Origin: Caballeronia sp. dw_276
GTDB lineage: Bacteria; Pseudomonadota; Gammaproteobacteria; Burkholderiales; Burkholderiaceae
NCBI RefSeq assembly: GCF_018449635.1
Contig: NZ_JAAVUV010000010.1
Span: forward strand, 62,001-126,000
Direction of reading: 5' to 3'
DNA length: 64,000 nucleotides
The translations under genes and the position numbers were made by a program. This document shows positions 41,202 to 51,123 of this stretch, piece by piece. Under the pieces are notes generated by a model. The model was given only the letters and a program-made list of their open reading frames with translations. It was not told the origin of the DNA and did not search any database. Every line of letters begins with the position of its first letter. Position 1 is the first letter of the stretch.

Positions 41202-42509
41202 TTGAGCACATTGATCGTCCTACTGCCGCCGCGCGATCCGGCGGTGCGCTCCGAAGAATGGCATTTGCCGGAGCTGCCGTTTTTGCTGCTGGACAAGCGC
41301 AACGTCACGCAACGCGCCGGTCGCGCCGCGCTCGGGCTCTTGCCGCGTGCAAGCGCCACGGTGCTGATCGTCGCTGCGCGCGACCTGTTGCTGACCGCCG
41401 CGTTATTGCCCCCGCTGAAAGGGCCGCGTCTGCGCCAGGCCTTGCCGAACGTGGTCGAGGATCAGCTGATCCAGGACCCGCAGACGTGTCACATCGCCGT
41501 CGATCCCGTTGCGCTGGCAAGCGGGCGGCGCGTGATGGCGGTCATCGATCGCGGCTGGTTCCGGTTCTTGATGGAAGCGTTCGCGAACGGCGGGCATCGG
41601 AATGTGAAAGCCGTGCCGGCAATGCGTTGCCTGCCGCTGCATGAAAGCGATCCCGACGTGCCCAATCCGTTCGTTGCGGGCGTTCTGGGCGAGGTGATTC
41701 CGACCGCGCCCGCATTGCTCGGCGGCGATGCGCTGGCGCCGCCGCCGAACGCCGCGCCGCGCGTGGAGATTGCGATTGCGCGCGGTGAACACGCCGCGCT
41801 CGGCGAAGGTCTCGCGATTCCCGCCGATGCCGTCTCCACAACGCTCGGCGCACTCGCCGGCGCGCAGCCCATGACGCTGTACGCCCTGCGCGATGTACCC
41901 GGTGCGGAGCCACGGCTTGCATCGGTTTCTTCGCGCGTCGCGATTCCGGACGCCGAACCGCTGCCCTTTGAAGTGCTCGCGCGCAACGCGCTCACGAACC
42001 GCTTCGACCTGTGCCAGTTCGAGTTCGCCGCCCAGCCGTGGCGCCTCGACCGCGCGACCATGCGCCGCTTGAAAGTGCCGGTGGCGCTTCTCGCCGGGGC
42101 GCTGATCGTGTCGATGATCGGCATCAACATCCAGTGGATCCAGCTCGCCCGGCAACGCGACGCGATCAACGCGCAGATGACCGAATTGCTGCTGAACACG
42201 TTCCCGAAAACCACCGTCGTGCTCGACGCACCCGACCAGATGGCGCGCCAGCTGGACCGGTTGCGGCTGGCATCGGGGCAATTGTCGCCATCGGATTTCC
42301 TCTCGATCGCCGATGCCTTCGCGCGCGCGCTCGGACCGATTCCGGTCAATGGCATTGCGGCGCTCGATTATCGCGACAGGAAACTCGACGTGACCTTCAA
42401 GCCTGAAACCAAGGTCGATCCCGGCCTGCAACGGCGTCTGATTGCAAACGGACTGACCGGCGCGATCGATACCAACACGGGCAAGTGGTCCGTCAGGAGC
42501 GGCCAATGA
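41202..42509 (+). CDS. gspL: Type II secretion platform protein GspL
   Basis: A 435-residue protein with an actin-like cytoplasmic domain that docks GspE, one membrane helix (about 345-365, VALLAGALIVSMIGINI) and a small periplasmic domain. The likely start is a TTG at 41202 giving the conserved (M)STLIVLLPPRDPAVRSEEW; no ATG stands nearby in frame except well inside gspK. A purine-rich stretch precedes it. It ends with an ATGA overlap with gspM. Confidence 0.9.
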   Translation: MSTLIVLLPPRDPAVRSEEWHLPELPFLLLDKRNVTQRAGRAALGLLPRASATVLIVAARDLLLTAALLPPLKGPRLRQALPNVVEDQLIQDPQTCHIAVDPVALASGRRVMAVIDRGWFRFLMEAFANGGHRNVKAVPAMRCLPLHESDPDVPNPFVAGVLGEVIPTAPALLGGDALAPPPNAAPRVEIAIARGEHAALGEGLAIPADAVSTTLGALAGAQPMTLYALRDVPGAEPRLASVSSRVAIPDAEPLPFEVLARNALTNRFDLCQFEFAAQPWRLDRATMRRLKVPVALLAGALIVSMIGINIQWIQLARQRDAINAQMTELLLNTFPKTTVVLDAPDQMARQLDRLRLASGQLSPSDFLSIADAFARALGPIPVNGIAALDYRDRKLDVTFKPETKVDPGLQRRLIANGLTGAIDTNTGKWSVRSGQ

Positions 42510-43009
42510 AACAGGCAATCACCGATACCGCCAACGAATTCTGGTCCGCCCGGACCCAGCGCGAAAAGACCATCCTGATGTGGGGCGGGGCGGCGCTGGC
42601 TATTGTCATCGTGTATCTCGTTTTGTGGGCGCCTGCGTACGAAGGCCGTGCGCGGCTGCGCGAATCGCTGCCGCGCATGCAGGCGCAGCTCGCCCAGATG
42701 ACGGCGCAAGCCAACGAAGCGCGCTCGCTGACCGGCAGCGCGCAAGGCGCCACGCCGACCGGCGGCGCGCTGCGCGACGCGCTGACCAAGTCTCTCGCCG
42801 ACAACAGCATGCCCGCGACACAGGTCCAGGTCGTCGGCGCGGCCGTGCAGTTCCAGTTGAAGAACGTGTCGTTTCCCGAGTGGACCGTCTGGCTCGACGA
42901 TGTCCGCAAGCAGTACAAAGTGCAGGTCAACGAGGCGCATATCACGGCGCAAAAACCCGATGGCCAAGTGGATCTGACGGCATCGTTGCAACCGGCCCAG
43001 GGACAATGA
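42506..43009 (+). CDS. gspM: Type II secretion platform protein GspM
   Basis: A 167-residue single-pass protein. The ATG at 42506 overlaps the gspL stop by four bases. The membrane helix lies near residues 22-42 (ILMWGGAALAIVIVYLVLWA), followed by an alanine-rich coiled region and a ferredoxin-like periplasmic domain (VVGAAVQFQLKNVSFPEWTV). It stabilises GspL in the platform. Confidence 0.92.
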   Translation: MKQAITDTANEFWSARTQREKTILMWGGAALAIVIVYLVLWAPAYEGRARLRESLPRMQAQLAQMTAQANEARSLTGSAQGATPTGGALRDALTKSLADNSMPATQVQVVGAAVQFQLKNVSFPEWTVWLDDVRKQYKVQVNEAHITAQKPDGQVDLTASLQPAQGQ

Positions 43010-43797
43010 ACTACGGAACACGACGGCTTCTTGCCGCCTGGCCGTGGGTCGCGGTGGCGGTTGTATCGGTGATCGTCACGTTATTTGTCATGCTGCCTGC
43101 CGCGTGGATCGTGCCGCAGTTCGGCAAGAACACGGGCGGTCACGTCAATCTCGTCGATCCGGCCGGTTCGCTCTGGAAAGGCTCGGCTACCTTGATGCTC
43201 GCCACCGGCGGCGGGGGCGAAGGGGCGACCTTGTTGCCGGGACGCGTTGAATGGCGTACGGCGTTCTGGCCGCTGTTCACCGGTCACGTGCGCATGCAGA
43301 TGGGCCAGACGGAAGCCATGCCGGACCCGGTTTTCGTCGATGCAAGCCCGAAAGGGTCGACATTATCGTCGGGGTCCATTGCGGTGCCGGCGAGTTTGCT
43401 CAGCGGTTTGGGCGCGCCGTTCAATACGCTCGATCCGGACGGCAACGTGCGTCTGACGTGGACCGATTGGCGCGTGCTTGGCCGCAATACGTACGGCCAG
43501 GTGATCGTGACGCTCGACGATATGTCTTCGCGCGTGTCGCGCGTGAAGCCGCTCGGGTCATATCGGGTGGTGTTTCAGGCGGAAGGGCAGTCGGGCACGA
43601 TCAACCTGACGACCGCGCGCGGGCCGTTGATGCTGACCGGGCAAGGGGCGGTATCGCAGGGTTCGAGTTCGTTCAGCGGCGTGGCGACGTCGGCGCCGGA
43701 AGCGCGCGAGAACCTGGCAGGGTTGCTGAACCTGCTCGGCCGGCATACTGGACCGGATACCGTCGAGCTGACGCTCAACCGGTCAGGCGCACCTTGA
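43006..43797 (+). CDS. gspN: Type II secretion protein GspN
   Basis: A 263-residue protein, last gene of the operon. The ATG overlaps the gspM stop (ATGA). An N-terminal membrane helix (WPWVAVAVVSVIVTLFVMLP) is followed by a periplasmic region with LVDPAGSLWKGSATLMLATG and LPGRVEWRTAFWP, both typical of GspN. GspN is dispensable in some systems. The gene ends one base before the convergent outer-membrane channel gene, with no terminator between them. Confidence 0.9.
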   Translation: MNYGTRRLLAAWPWVAVAVVSVIVTLFVMLPAAWIVPQFGKNTGGHVNLVDPAGSLWKGSATLMLATGGGGEGATLLPGRVEWRTAFWPLFTGHVRMQMGQTEAMPDPVFVDASPKGSTLSSGSIAVPASLLSGLGAPFNTLDPDGNVRLTWTDWRVLGRNTYGQVIVTLDDMSSRVSRVKPLGSYRVVFQAEGQSGTINLTTARGPLMLTGQGAVSQGSSSFSGVATSAPEARENLAGLLNLLGRHTGPDTVELTLNRSGAP

Positions 43798-45318
43798 TTA
43801 CTGCTTGGCCAAAACCGGACCGGATGTAAGCGCTGAGCTTGAGCTTGCCGCCGCAGCGGGCGCTGCCGCCGTCCCGGTTTCCTCGTTCATTTGTGCGGTT
43901 TCCCAGCCGCCGCCAAGCGCCTTGATCAATCCCACCGAAGACACCATCCGCTGACCGGCGATACTCGCGAGCTTTTGCTGCGCGGTGAATGCCGTGGTCT
44001 GCGCGGTCAGCACGTTGATGAACCCGACTGTGCCCGACTTGTACTGATTGGTGACGATGTCCAGCGCCTGCTGCGCCGACGCGACCGCCTGCTGCTGAAC
44101 CACGATCTCGTTGGCAAGAATGCGGATGGACGCGAGATTGTCCTCGACGTCCTGGAACGCCGTCAGCACCGCCAGACGATACGACGCGACCGACGCGTCG
44201 TACGCCGCGCGCGCGGCTTCTGTACGGGCGGCGCGCAAACCGCCATCGAAGAGCGTCGCGGCAATGCTTGGTCCGAGCGTCCAGAATTGCGAAGGTGCGC
44301 GCAGCAATTGCGAGAACACCGAACTCTGGAACCCGCCCGATGCCGACAGCGTCAACGTCGGGAAAAACGCTGCAATCTCCACGCCGATCTGCTCGTTCGC
44401 CGCCGCCGCCTTGCGCTCGGCTGAAGCAATGTCAGGCCGTCGCTCCAGAATGGACGATGGCAGATCCGACGGAATGGTGGGCGGCGTTGCATCGAGCGGA
44501 GATGACGCGATGCTGAACGTGGATGCCGGCTCGCCCACCAGCACGGCAATCGCGTGTTCGAATTGCGCGCGCGACACACCGTTGTCGATAGCCGACGCCT
44601 GCGCCGATTGCAATTGCGTCTGCGCCTGAATCACGTCCGAGCGCGCGATCGTGCCCTGCGCGTATTGATTTTGCGTGAGTTGCAGCGTGCGTTGGTAGGC
44701 GGCGACGGTATCGTCGAGAAGCTTTTGCTGCGCGTCGAGCGAGCGCAACTGGAAGTACGTCTGCGCGAGTGTGGCCTGCGCCGAGAGCCGCGCGTTGGCG
44801 AGGTCGGCGGCGGCGCTTTGCTCGCCGGCACGCTGCGCATTCACCGTGCGGCTGACGGTACCCCAAAGATCCGGTTCCCACGATGCATCCAGCCCAAGGT
44901 TGTACGAATTGCTCACGCCGTTACTGGAAAACTGCGAGTTCGTGGACCGGCTGCCCGACCCCGACCGCGTTCCTGACGCGGACAATCCCACCGTCGGGAA
45001 ATACGCCGAACGTGCTTCTGACACGAGCGCACGCGCTTGCCGATACGTCGCCGCAAACTGCTCGATCGTCTGATTCGATGTATTCAGCCGCCCTTCGAGT
45101 TCGTTGAGTTGGGCGTCGTCAAAGATGGTCCACCAGTTTCCCCGATCGATGCGGTCAGCCGGTTGCGCGACCTTCCAGCCTTCGGGCGCTTCTTTATAAG
45201 CGGCGGGGATGGGGGCATCGGGCCGTTTGTAATCGGGGCCGACGGCACAGCCGGCAAGCGCCAACACCACGACAAGCGCGGATCGTCGATAAAAAACGGG
45301 GATTCGGGTGTGCGGCAT
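43798..45318 (-). CDS. RND-type outer-membrane channel lipoprotein (NodT/OprM family)
   Basis: A 506-residue TolC-like protein. The start at 45318 leads straight into a lipoprotein signal peptide with lipobox LALAGC followed by AVGPDYKRPD, the diagnostic N-terminus of the NodT family. Two OEP repeats follow: the first around YRQARALVSEARSAYFPTVG, the second around ERKAAAANEQIGVEIAAFFP. It forms an outer-membrane and periplasmic duct for efflux. No membrane-fusion or RND pump gene adjoins; it is a lone gene convergent with the gsp operon, so its partners are elsewhere. Confidence 0.92.
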   Translation of the reverse strand: MPHTRIPVFYRRSALVVVLALAGCAVGPDYKRPDAPIPAAYKEAPEGWKVAQPADRIDRGNWWTIFDDAQLNELEGRLNTSNQTIEQFAATYRQARALVSEARSAYFPTVGLSASGTRSGSGSRSTNSQFSSNGVSNSYNLGLDASWEPDLWGTVSRTVNAQRAGEQSAAADLANARLSAQATLAQTYFQLRSLDAQQKLLDDTVAAYQRTLQLTQNQYAQGTIARSDVIQAQTQLQSAQASAIDNGVSRAQFEHAIAVLVGEPASTFSIASSPLDATPPTIPSDLPSSILERRPDIASAERKAAAANEQIGVEIAAFFPTLTLSASGGFQSSVFSQLLRAPSQFWTLGPSIAATLFDGGLRAARTEAARAAYDASVASYRLAVLTAFQDVEDNLASIRILANEIVVQQQAVASAQQALDIVTNQYKSGTVGFINVLTAQTTAFTAQQKLASIAGQRMVSSVGLIKALGGGWETAQMNEETGTAAAPAAAASSSSALTSGPVLAKQ

Positions 45319-45517
45319 CTGCTCTGGATTCCTGTCGGAGGCTGCGCGTTTCCGGCGCCAATGGCGCCCAAGCGAAACGGGTCCGAAATGGTAACTGAAT
45401 GCGCGCGCAAGGCGCGCATATGGGCAGACGTAAGGGTAACGGCTTGAAAGGAAACTGGGTTTACGCGCGTGGAAGATTCGGTTACGAGCCGTTACGCCAC
45501 GCAAACATCAGCTGTTG

Positions 45518-45790
45518 TCAGGCGTCGCAGCGTTTAGGGCTGCACAGCAGCGGCTTCGTGGCAACCGCTGCTGGCTTCGCCGACTTGCGGGTCTTCCGGT
45601 TCTCAAACCATGCCGCGCCCAACACCACAAACGAACCACCCGGCAACAAGAACACAATCACGTAAAGCGCAAGTTTCCACGAACTGAGGTTCGGCGGAAG
45701 GATGTGTAGCAACGCGGACGTGACGGAGTGGCCGAAGCGTCGGCCGAGGAGGCGGGTGGTTTGGGCAGCGCGGTTCATCGGTAAATCCAT
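45518..45790 (-). CDS. Small membrane protein of unknown function
   Basis: A 90-residue protein (86 from an internal ATG at 45778). The centre holds one strong membrane helix (LALYVIVFLLPGGSFVVLGA) followed by a basic cytoplasmic tail ENRKTRKSAKP. I do not recognise a family; the helix with LLPGGS is regular enough to look coding. It lies on its own, 200 bases upstream of the efflux-channel gene on the same strand. Confidence 0.5.
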   Translation of the reverse strand: MDLPMNRAAQTTRLLGRRFGHSVTSALLHILPPNLSSWKLALYVIVFLLPGGSFVVLGAAWFENRKTRKSAKPAAVATKPLLCSPKRCDA

Positions 45791-46228
45791 ATACGCGCCG
45801 AAGGTTTTCAGCGCTTTCAGTCGGTCAGAACATAGTCTCGGGTGGCGCCTTGGCGCGTAACTCGGTCATTAGAATAATATTGACTATGCAATCGATTTTC
45901 AAGATGCATAGCTTGCCATTTTTTCCGATGTTGTTTTTCGGCCGCAGCAACGTGGTGCAGCGCCGCCGTTATGTACAGCGGCAGGGATTACGCTTTTATC
46001 CTTGTAGTTGGCCCGGTTTGCGAAAATGGTTGACGGACGAGAAGGCGTCGATAAAAGCATTAATCCGCCATTGAACCGACAAAAACCGCTCCGAGAGAAA
46101 AGAATGCCTAAGCAAGTGTTTTATCTATGATGCTGATAGGGTTGTCCCGGACGCGTTCTGCGTCCTCAATGGAAAGGGCCGCATTCGTGAACGAACGCGG
46201 CCCCCTCGTTGCTTTACGCAACGCTGGT
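45791..46228. other. Intergenic region
   Basis: About 440 bases. The left part 45840-46075 is AT-rich with a 74-codon frame that has no ribosome site and no recognisable motif. A hairpin near the right end serves the next gene. Nothing else is seen. Confidence 0.4.
46174..46203 (-). terminator. Terminator downstream of the lipoprotein gene
   Basis: GGGCCGC (46176-46182) pairs with GCGGCCC (46197-46203), extended by a partly paired ATTCG/CGAAC inner stem. The minus strand continues with TTTCC, a weak T tract. It stands 26 bases past the stop codon. Confidence 0.5.
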
Positions 46229-46804
46229 TTATTCCGGTGTCTGGCTCTGGCCTGACTGACCTGGCTGATTGTCGAGCGTAGGCGGCATCTGCTGGACGGG
46301 CGTGGCGGGTGGTATGGGCCTGGCCGGTGCCGCCGGCGAAACGGGCGGCAATGCGTTGGTTCTGGCCGTGGCGCCCGCCGGCGTGCCCATCTGCGAAGGG
46401 CCGCCGCGCACGAACTGTTTGAAATCCGCACCGGCCTTCCACGGATTCGGCTCACAGCCGAGCATGTTGTCGCAATGCGCAGCGAAGCCGATGGTCGCCG
46501 TGCCCTCGTTGCTCGGTGTTTTGGTGATCTGGTAGGCAAGGGCGCGTTTTCCGCCCGATGGACCCGCCGTCTGGATGATCGAATCGGTAACCGTTTGCAG
46601 CTTGTATTCCGAATGGTTGGTCACCCAGACCTGAGCCCGGCCCCACCATGCGTCACACTCGGCCCTGTTGGTACAGGTGAGCGGCGCGGTGGCCTGCTCC
46701 ATGGTCTCACCGGCGATCTGGCCGTTCGTCGAACAACCTGCGAGCAGCGCGAATGCCGCCGCGGCCGTGGCCAGTCCCGTGTTTTTCATCAAACTCGATT
46801 TCAT
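46229..46804 (-). CDS. Lipoprotein of unknown function
   Basis: A 191-residue protein with a strong ribosome site (GGAGCGGGGAAA) and a lipoprotein signal peptide (MKSSLMKNTGLATAAAAFAL, lipobox LLAGC). The body (about 35-125) has four cysteines (LTCTNRAECD, AAHCDNMLGC) that could pair as disulfides, and includes CDAWWGRAQVWVTNHSEYKL. The last 60 residues are proline-rich and low in complexity. I recognise the general type, a Burkholderiaceae surface lipoprotein, but no named function. Confidence 0.75.
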   Translation of the reverse strand: MKSSLMKNTGLATAAAAFALLAGCSTNGQIAGETMEQATAPLTCTNRAECDAWWGRAQVWVTNHSEYKLQTVTDSIIQTAGPSGGKRALAYQITKTPSNEGTATIGFAAHCDNMLGCEPNPWKAGADFKQFVRGGPSQMGTPAGATARTNALPPVSPAAPARPIPPATPVQQMPPTLDNQPGQSGQSQTPE

Positions 46805-47006
46805 TTTCCCCGCTCCTTTATTAGCGTTTGGCCGATCGGTCGCGCTCGTGCGATCGCGGAAACGGCCAAATCTGATTCGTCGCTAATTTCAGACCCGACG
46901 CAAGCACGAGCGTTTCCGTGCGTTGCGTCCTGTTGCAAAACCAGTAAGGGTTGCCGCTGCTGAAGGCGCGCGGCGCGGGAAAAGCTGCTTGAGGTGGCGA
47001 CCGGGG

Positions 47007-48626
47007 TTAAACGCTGATTCGATTAAGCGTATATGCGCGGTACGCGCCGACAAATGCATCGAAGGAGCCGATTTCATCGCGTTCGATCCTTGCCTGATCG
47101 TCCAGCGATTTTGTTGCGAGCGCTTCCAGCTTGCGTTCGACTTCCGGCTCGAGCGGACGGCTGCGGAAATGATCCGCGTGCCGTTCGCTGATTTCGAGCG
47201 CGAAGGCGTCGAAGCTCTGGCCGCGTTCGCGCATGGTGGAAAGCACCTGGGCAGACGGCGTCAGCGATACATCCGCCAGGCGCGCGCGCTGGACCTTGAG
47301 GGCGAGGATGTGTTCATCGATGCCATGCAGTTCATCCAGCGCGCGCGCCACCGGCTCGATCGCGTCGAGCAGTTCGCCGGCCCAGCCTTGCATGGGCACT
47401 TCCCGGCCTTCACGAGCCAGCGTCAGGCCCGGCTTGCGCCCTTCCTTCGTGATGCGCGCAAAGTTTTCGTTGGCTTCCTCGTTGGCCGGGCGCGGCAACA
47501 ACGGGCTGTCTTCGAGCGCGCAATACAACAAATACGCGTCCATGAAACGCGATGTCTGCAGCGAAATGCCAGTCGGCTCGAACGGATCGATATCGAGGCA
47601 GCGCACTTCGATGTACTGCACCCCGCGCGATGACAACGCGTGCAACGGCCGTTCGCCCGGCTGCGTGACGCGCTTTGGCCGGATGGTCGAATAGAACTCG
47701 TTTTCGATCTGGAGTACGTTGGTGTTGATCTGTACCCACTCGCCGTCGCGCTGCGTGCCGATCGCTTCATACGGCGGATGCGGCTCGCTGACAGCTTTGG
47801 CCAGGACATCCAGATAACCGTCGAGCGTGTCATAGCTCGGAAGCAGCGCGGCTTGCGCCGGGTTGTTCGTGTAGCCCAGATCGCTCATGCGCAGACTCGT
47901 CGCGTAAGGCAGGTAGAGCGTGGTGGCATCGAGCGTTTCGAGCGTATTCGGGCGGTCACGCAAGAACTGGCGGTTGAGCGCCGGGGATGCGCCGAACAAG
48001 TACATCAGCAGCCAGCTCGTGCGGCGGAAGTTGCGGATCAGCGCGAAATATCGCTCGGACTGGAAGTCCACCATGCGCGCGGTGCTTCGGCCGTCGAGCG
48101 CGGCCCACGCACGCCACACGTCTTCATGCAGCGAGTAGTTGTAGTGGATGCCGGCAATACATTGCATCGTGCGGCCGTATCGAAGCGACAAACCGCGGCG
48201 ATACACATGCTTCAACATGCCGATATTCGATGTCCCGTAGTTCCCGATCGGAATTTCCTGGTCGGCGGGAAGTTGGCCGGGCATGGAGTCGTTCCACAGG
48301 AGTTCGTCGCCGAGGTGCGCATAAGCGAACCTGTGCAGCTCGTCCAGTTTGTCCAGCGTGATCGCCACGTCGTGATCAGCGGGCGTGATCAGTTCGATCA
48401 ACGCCTCGGAGTAGTCAGTCGTGATGAGCGGATGCGTGAGCGCGGAACCGAACGCGCGCGGATGCGGCGTCGCCGCGAGCGCGCCGTTGCGCGTAACGCG
48501 CAGACTCTCCTTCTCGATGCCGCGCAGTCCCTGACGCAAGGCGGCGCCGGACGAACCGGCTGTCAGCGCCGAGAGACGCTCCAGGAAGGCGCTGCGGGAG
48601 GAGGATGAAGAATTCGTATTTGCCAT
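47007..48626 (-). CDS. gshA: Glutamate-cysteine ligase (type 1)
   Basis: A 539-residue enzyme for the first step of glutathione synthesis, joining glutamate and cysteine with ATP. Hallmarks are GLRGIEKESLRVTRNGALAA near residue 35, SALTHPLITTDYSEALIELI near 65, and the MQCIAGIHYNYSLHEDVW block near 160, matching the proteobacterial gamma/beta GshA family. Length is normal. gshB is not in this window. The N-terminus is a short serine-rich stretch (NSSSSS) before conserved sequence. Confidence 0.95.
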   Translation of the reverse strand: MANTNSSSSSRSAFLERLSALTAGSSGAALRQGLRGIEKESLRVTRNGALAATPHPRAFGSALTHPLITTDYSEALIELITPADHDVAITLDKLDELHRFAYAHLGDELLWNDSMPGQLPADQEIPIGNYGTSNIGMLKHVYRRGLSLRYGRTMQCIAGIHYNYSLHEDVWRAWAALDGRSTARMVDFQSERYFALIRNFRRTSWLLMYLFGASPALNRQFLRDRPNTLETLDATTLYLPYATSLRMSDLGYTNNPAQAALLPSYDTLDGYLDVLAKAVSEPHPPYEAIGTQRDGEWVQINTNVLQIENEFYSTIRPKRVTQPGERPLHALSSRGVQYIEVRCLDIDPFEPTGISLQTSRFMDAYLLYCALEDSPLLPRPANEEANENFARITKEGRKPGLTLAREGREVPMQGWAGELLDAIEPVARALDELHGIDEHILALKVQRARLADVSLTPSAQVLSTMRERGQSFDAFALEISERHADHFRSRPLEPEVERKLEALATKSLDDQARIERDEIGSFDAFVGAYRAYTLNRISV

Positions 48627-48881
48627 TGCTGCGACATTTGCGCTCGGCGCGAAACTGCACGCGCCAAATCGGATTTTTGGGTAGCGGGCACTTTAACATC
48701 TCAGTGTAAGCCGTGCTTGAAGCCTTGCCGGGTAAGGGTTTGCGCGAATTTGGCAAGTTTCGCGCAGGCCTTTCGCGGCATGGCATTTTTCCGATCGACG
48801 CCGCGTTTGCGGTTCGGCTGCGCCAGCATGGGAGCGTTGCCGGATGTTGCGCGTGGTTATCGGCTGATCGTGGATGTTAGG

Positions 48882-49814
48882 TCAGCCGCCCTTGGCCGAT
48901 CCCGCCCGATCCGCTATCTCGTTCCAGACATGCAGCGCGGCGTACGCGCGATACGGCCGCCAGGCCTCGGCACGGGCGCGAAGGGCGGCGGCTTTTGCCA
49001 TCGATGGATCTCGCGCTGCGAGTGCCTGCATCAGGATCAGGTCGGTACCCGGCCACGCGTCGGCATCGCGCAGAGCACGCATTGCCACGTATTCGACCGT
49101 CCATGGCCCGATACCCGGCATTGCGAGCAAGGCGGCCCGGAGTTCGTCGCGATCCGCGCGAGGGTCGTCGAGCGGCAATGCGCCCGTCGCGACTTCGCGC
49201 GCGAAACCCTGCAGCGCCGCCACGCGCTTGCCGGGCATGCCGATCTTGTCGAGATCGACGTCGGCCAGCGCGGCGGGCGTGGGAAAACGCCAGGCGGTAT
49301 CGGGATGAGGATGATCGGGAACGGGCGTGCCGGCGCGCTGGACGAGCCGGCCAATAATTGTCGATGCCGCCTTCACGCTGACCTGCTGTCCGACGATCGC
49401 GCGCACGACCAGCTCGAATCCGGACCACGCGCCTGGGACACGCAGGCCGGGCGCGGCTTGTGTGAGCGGTGCGAACCACGGATCGCGGGCGAGGTGCGCG
49501 GCGATGGTGGGGGCATCGGCGTGAAGATCGAACATGCGCGTCAAATGGTCGCCGATCGGCTTCGCATGGCGGCTCGCGGCGCCTTCGATCGTAGCAATAA
49601 GACACGGTTTCGTTGCGTGACGCGTGACGCTGAGCGTGCCCGGATCGCCCAGCCATTCGATCGCGCGTTTGTACGCGCCGTTCTCGACCGTTTCGACGCC
49701 CAACGTCGCGCGGCCCGAGAAAAAACGCAGGACGCGCGGCCAGTCATAAGGCTCGACGAAGGAAAGCTGCAGGCGAACAGGCTTGATTGCTGACAAATTG
49801 AGGGCGGTTTTCAA
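48882..49814 (-). CDS. alkA: DNA-3-methyladenine glycosylase II
   Basis: A 310-residue base-excision glycosylase. The N-terminal AlkA domain (LSFVEPYDWPRVLRFFSGRA) is followed by the helix-hairpin-helix-GPD fold: VVRAIVGQQVSVKAASTIIG, then LLAMPGIGPWTVEYVAMRAL and the catalytic aspartate in WPGTDLIL. The start is a TTG directly after the ada stop (TGATTG), with GGAG upstream. It removes alkylated bases and forms an operon with ada, the adaptive response pair. Confidence 0.93.
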   Translation of the reverse strand: MKTALNLSAIKPVRLQLSFVEPYDWPRVLRFFSGRATLGVETVENGAYKRAIEWLGDPGTLSVTRHATKPCLIATIEGAASRHAKPIGDHLTRMFDLHADAPTIAAHLARDPWFAPLTQAAPGLRVPGAWSGFELVVRAIVGQQVSVKAASTIIGRLVQRAGTPVPDHPHPDTAWRFPTPAALADVDLDKIGMPGKRVAALQGFAREVATGALPLDDPRADRDELRAALLAMPGIGPWTVEYVAMRALRDADAWPGTDLILMQALAARDPSMAKAAALRARAEAWRPYRAYAALHVWNEIADRAGSAKGG

Positions 49815-50915
49815 TCAGGACGTCTCCGCCGTCTCGCGCGCGGCCTCATCGCGCCGCTCCTTTTCCGCCGATAACAACGCGACCTTGCGCGCCGTTCCCC
49901 ATCGATACCCCGCGAGCGCCCCGTCCTTATGCACCACACGGTGACACGGGATCGCGAGCGCCACCGGATTCGATGCACACGCGCTCGCCACCGCCCTTAC
50001 CGCGCGCGGCGAGCCGACGGCTTCGGCAATCTCGGAATAACTGCGCGTCTGGCCGTACGGAATTCGCTGCAACGCGTCCCATACGCGCTGCTGGAACGCG
50101 GTTGCGCTGATATCGAGCGGCAGGTCGAAGTGCGCGCGCGTGCCGCGCAAATAGGCATCGATTTGTTCGATAAACGGCGCCAGCCTTGCCTGATCCTCGA
50201 TGCGCTCGGCTTCAGACAGTTCCAGTGCAAGGTCGGCTTTGAGCACCGTGGCGTCATCGCCGAAAGCAATTTTGCAGATGCCTTTTCCGGTCGCGGCGAC
50301 CAGCACCGTGCCCAGCGCCGACTGCGCGGTCGCGAAATGTACGACTAGCCCCGCCCCCTTACGCCGATAAACCGAAGGCGTCATGCCAAGCTCGGCCGGC
50401 GCGGCGCCGTACATGCGCGATGTCGAGCCGAAACCGGCGTCTTGCGTGGCGCGGGTGACAGCGTCGCCGCGCTGCAGGGCGCCGCGCAGCGCATCGGCGC
50501 GCCGGGCCGCCTGATATTGCCGCGGCGACACGCCGACAACCCGCGAAAACAAGCGTTGCAGATGAAACGGGCTGACATGCACGGCATCGCTTAGCTGGGC
50601 GAGTGTCAGGCGTTCTTGCGGATCGGCATCGAGCACTTTGCACGCGCGCTCCACGATTGCCAGTTCCCGTGACAATCCGCCCGGCTGACACCGCTTGCAC
50701 GCGCGATAACCGGCCGCTTCCGCTTGCTGCGTGTTTTCGAAGAACTCGACGTTCTCCCGGCGCGGCGGCCGCGACGCACACGATGGCCTGCAGAAAACGC
50801 CGGTCGTGCGCACGGCGTAGAAAAACGCGCCGTCAGCGCTGGAATCGCGGCTGGACATGGCGTTCCAGCGGGATTCGGTGTCGGTGAACGCGGCAGTGTT
50901 TTGATTGGCTTTCAT
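49815..50915 (-). CDS. ada: Bifunctional methylated-DNA repair protein and transcriptional activator Ada
   Basis: A 366-residue protein with all Ada parts. The N-terminal zinc domain carries the phosphotriester acceptor cysteine (GVFCRPSCASRPPRRENVEF and RACKRCQPGG). An AraC-type helix-turn-helix (LTLAQLSDAVHVSPFHLQRL) follows, then the O6-methylguanine methyltransferase domain with active site AIPCHRVVHKDGALAGYRWG. The ATG at 50915 has GAGGA eight bases upstream and is preferred to a GTG four codons earlier. Self-methylated Ada activates its own operon including alkA. Confidence 0.95.
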   Translation of the reverse strand: MKANQNTAAFTDTESRWNAMSSRDSSADGAFFYAVRTTGVFCRPSCASRPPRRENVEFFENTQQAEAAGYRACKRCQPGGLSRELAIVERACKVLDADPQERLTLAQLSDAVHVSPFHLQRLFSRVVGVSPRQYQAARRADALRGALQRGDAVTRATQDAGFGSTSRMYGAAPAELGMTPSVYRRKGAGLVVHFATAQSALGTVLVAATGKGICKIAFGDDATVLKADLALELSEAERIEDQARLAPFIEQIDAYLRGTRAHFDLPLDISATAFQQRVWDALQRIPYGQTRSYSEIAEAVGSPRAVRAVASACASNPVALAIPCHRVVHKDGALAGYRWGTARKVALLSAEKERRDEAARETAETS

Positions 50916-51089
50916 CACATTCCTCACTAGACGAAGGGTACGTGATTACTGTACTGACGGGCGTTTTACGGGGCGCGCCGGTTCTTGCGCTGTCATTCCT
51001 GGTGGCCGTTGATAGGCCGCCAAGCGCCTGGACAAATGACGCGCAGATGCGACACTTCGGCACCATAGGGGTTTTTACTACGATAAGTG

Positions 51090-51118
51090 TTGCAACGTAC
51101 GAACCCACTGTGTAATAT
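51090..51118 (+). promoter_or_regulatory. Promoter of the candidate small RNA
   Basis: TTGCAA (51090-51095) and TAATAT (51113-51118) are spaced by 17 bases, near consensus for sigma-70. The predicted transcript start is about 51124-51125. Confidence 0.65.
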
Positions 51119-51123
51119 CGGAA

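Noticed and set aside
45850..46074. 74-codon open frame with basic C-terminus
   Set aside because: No Shine-Dalgarno sequence and no recognisable family; AT-rich intergenic DNA.
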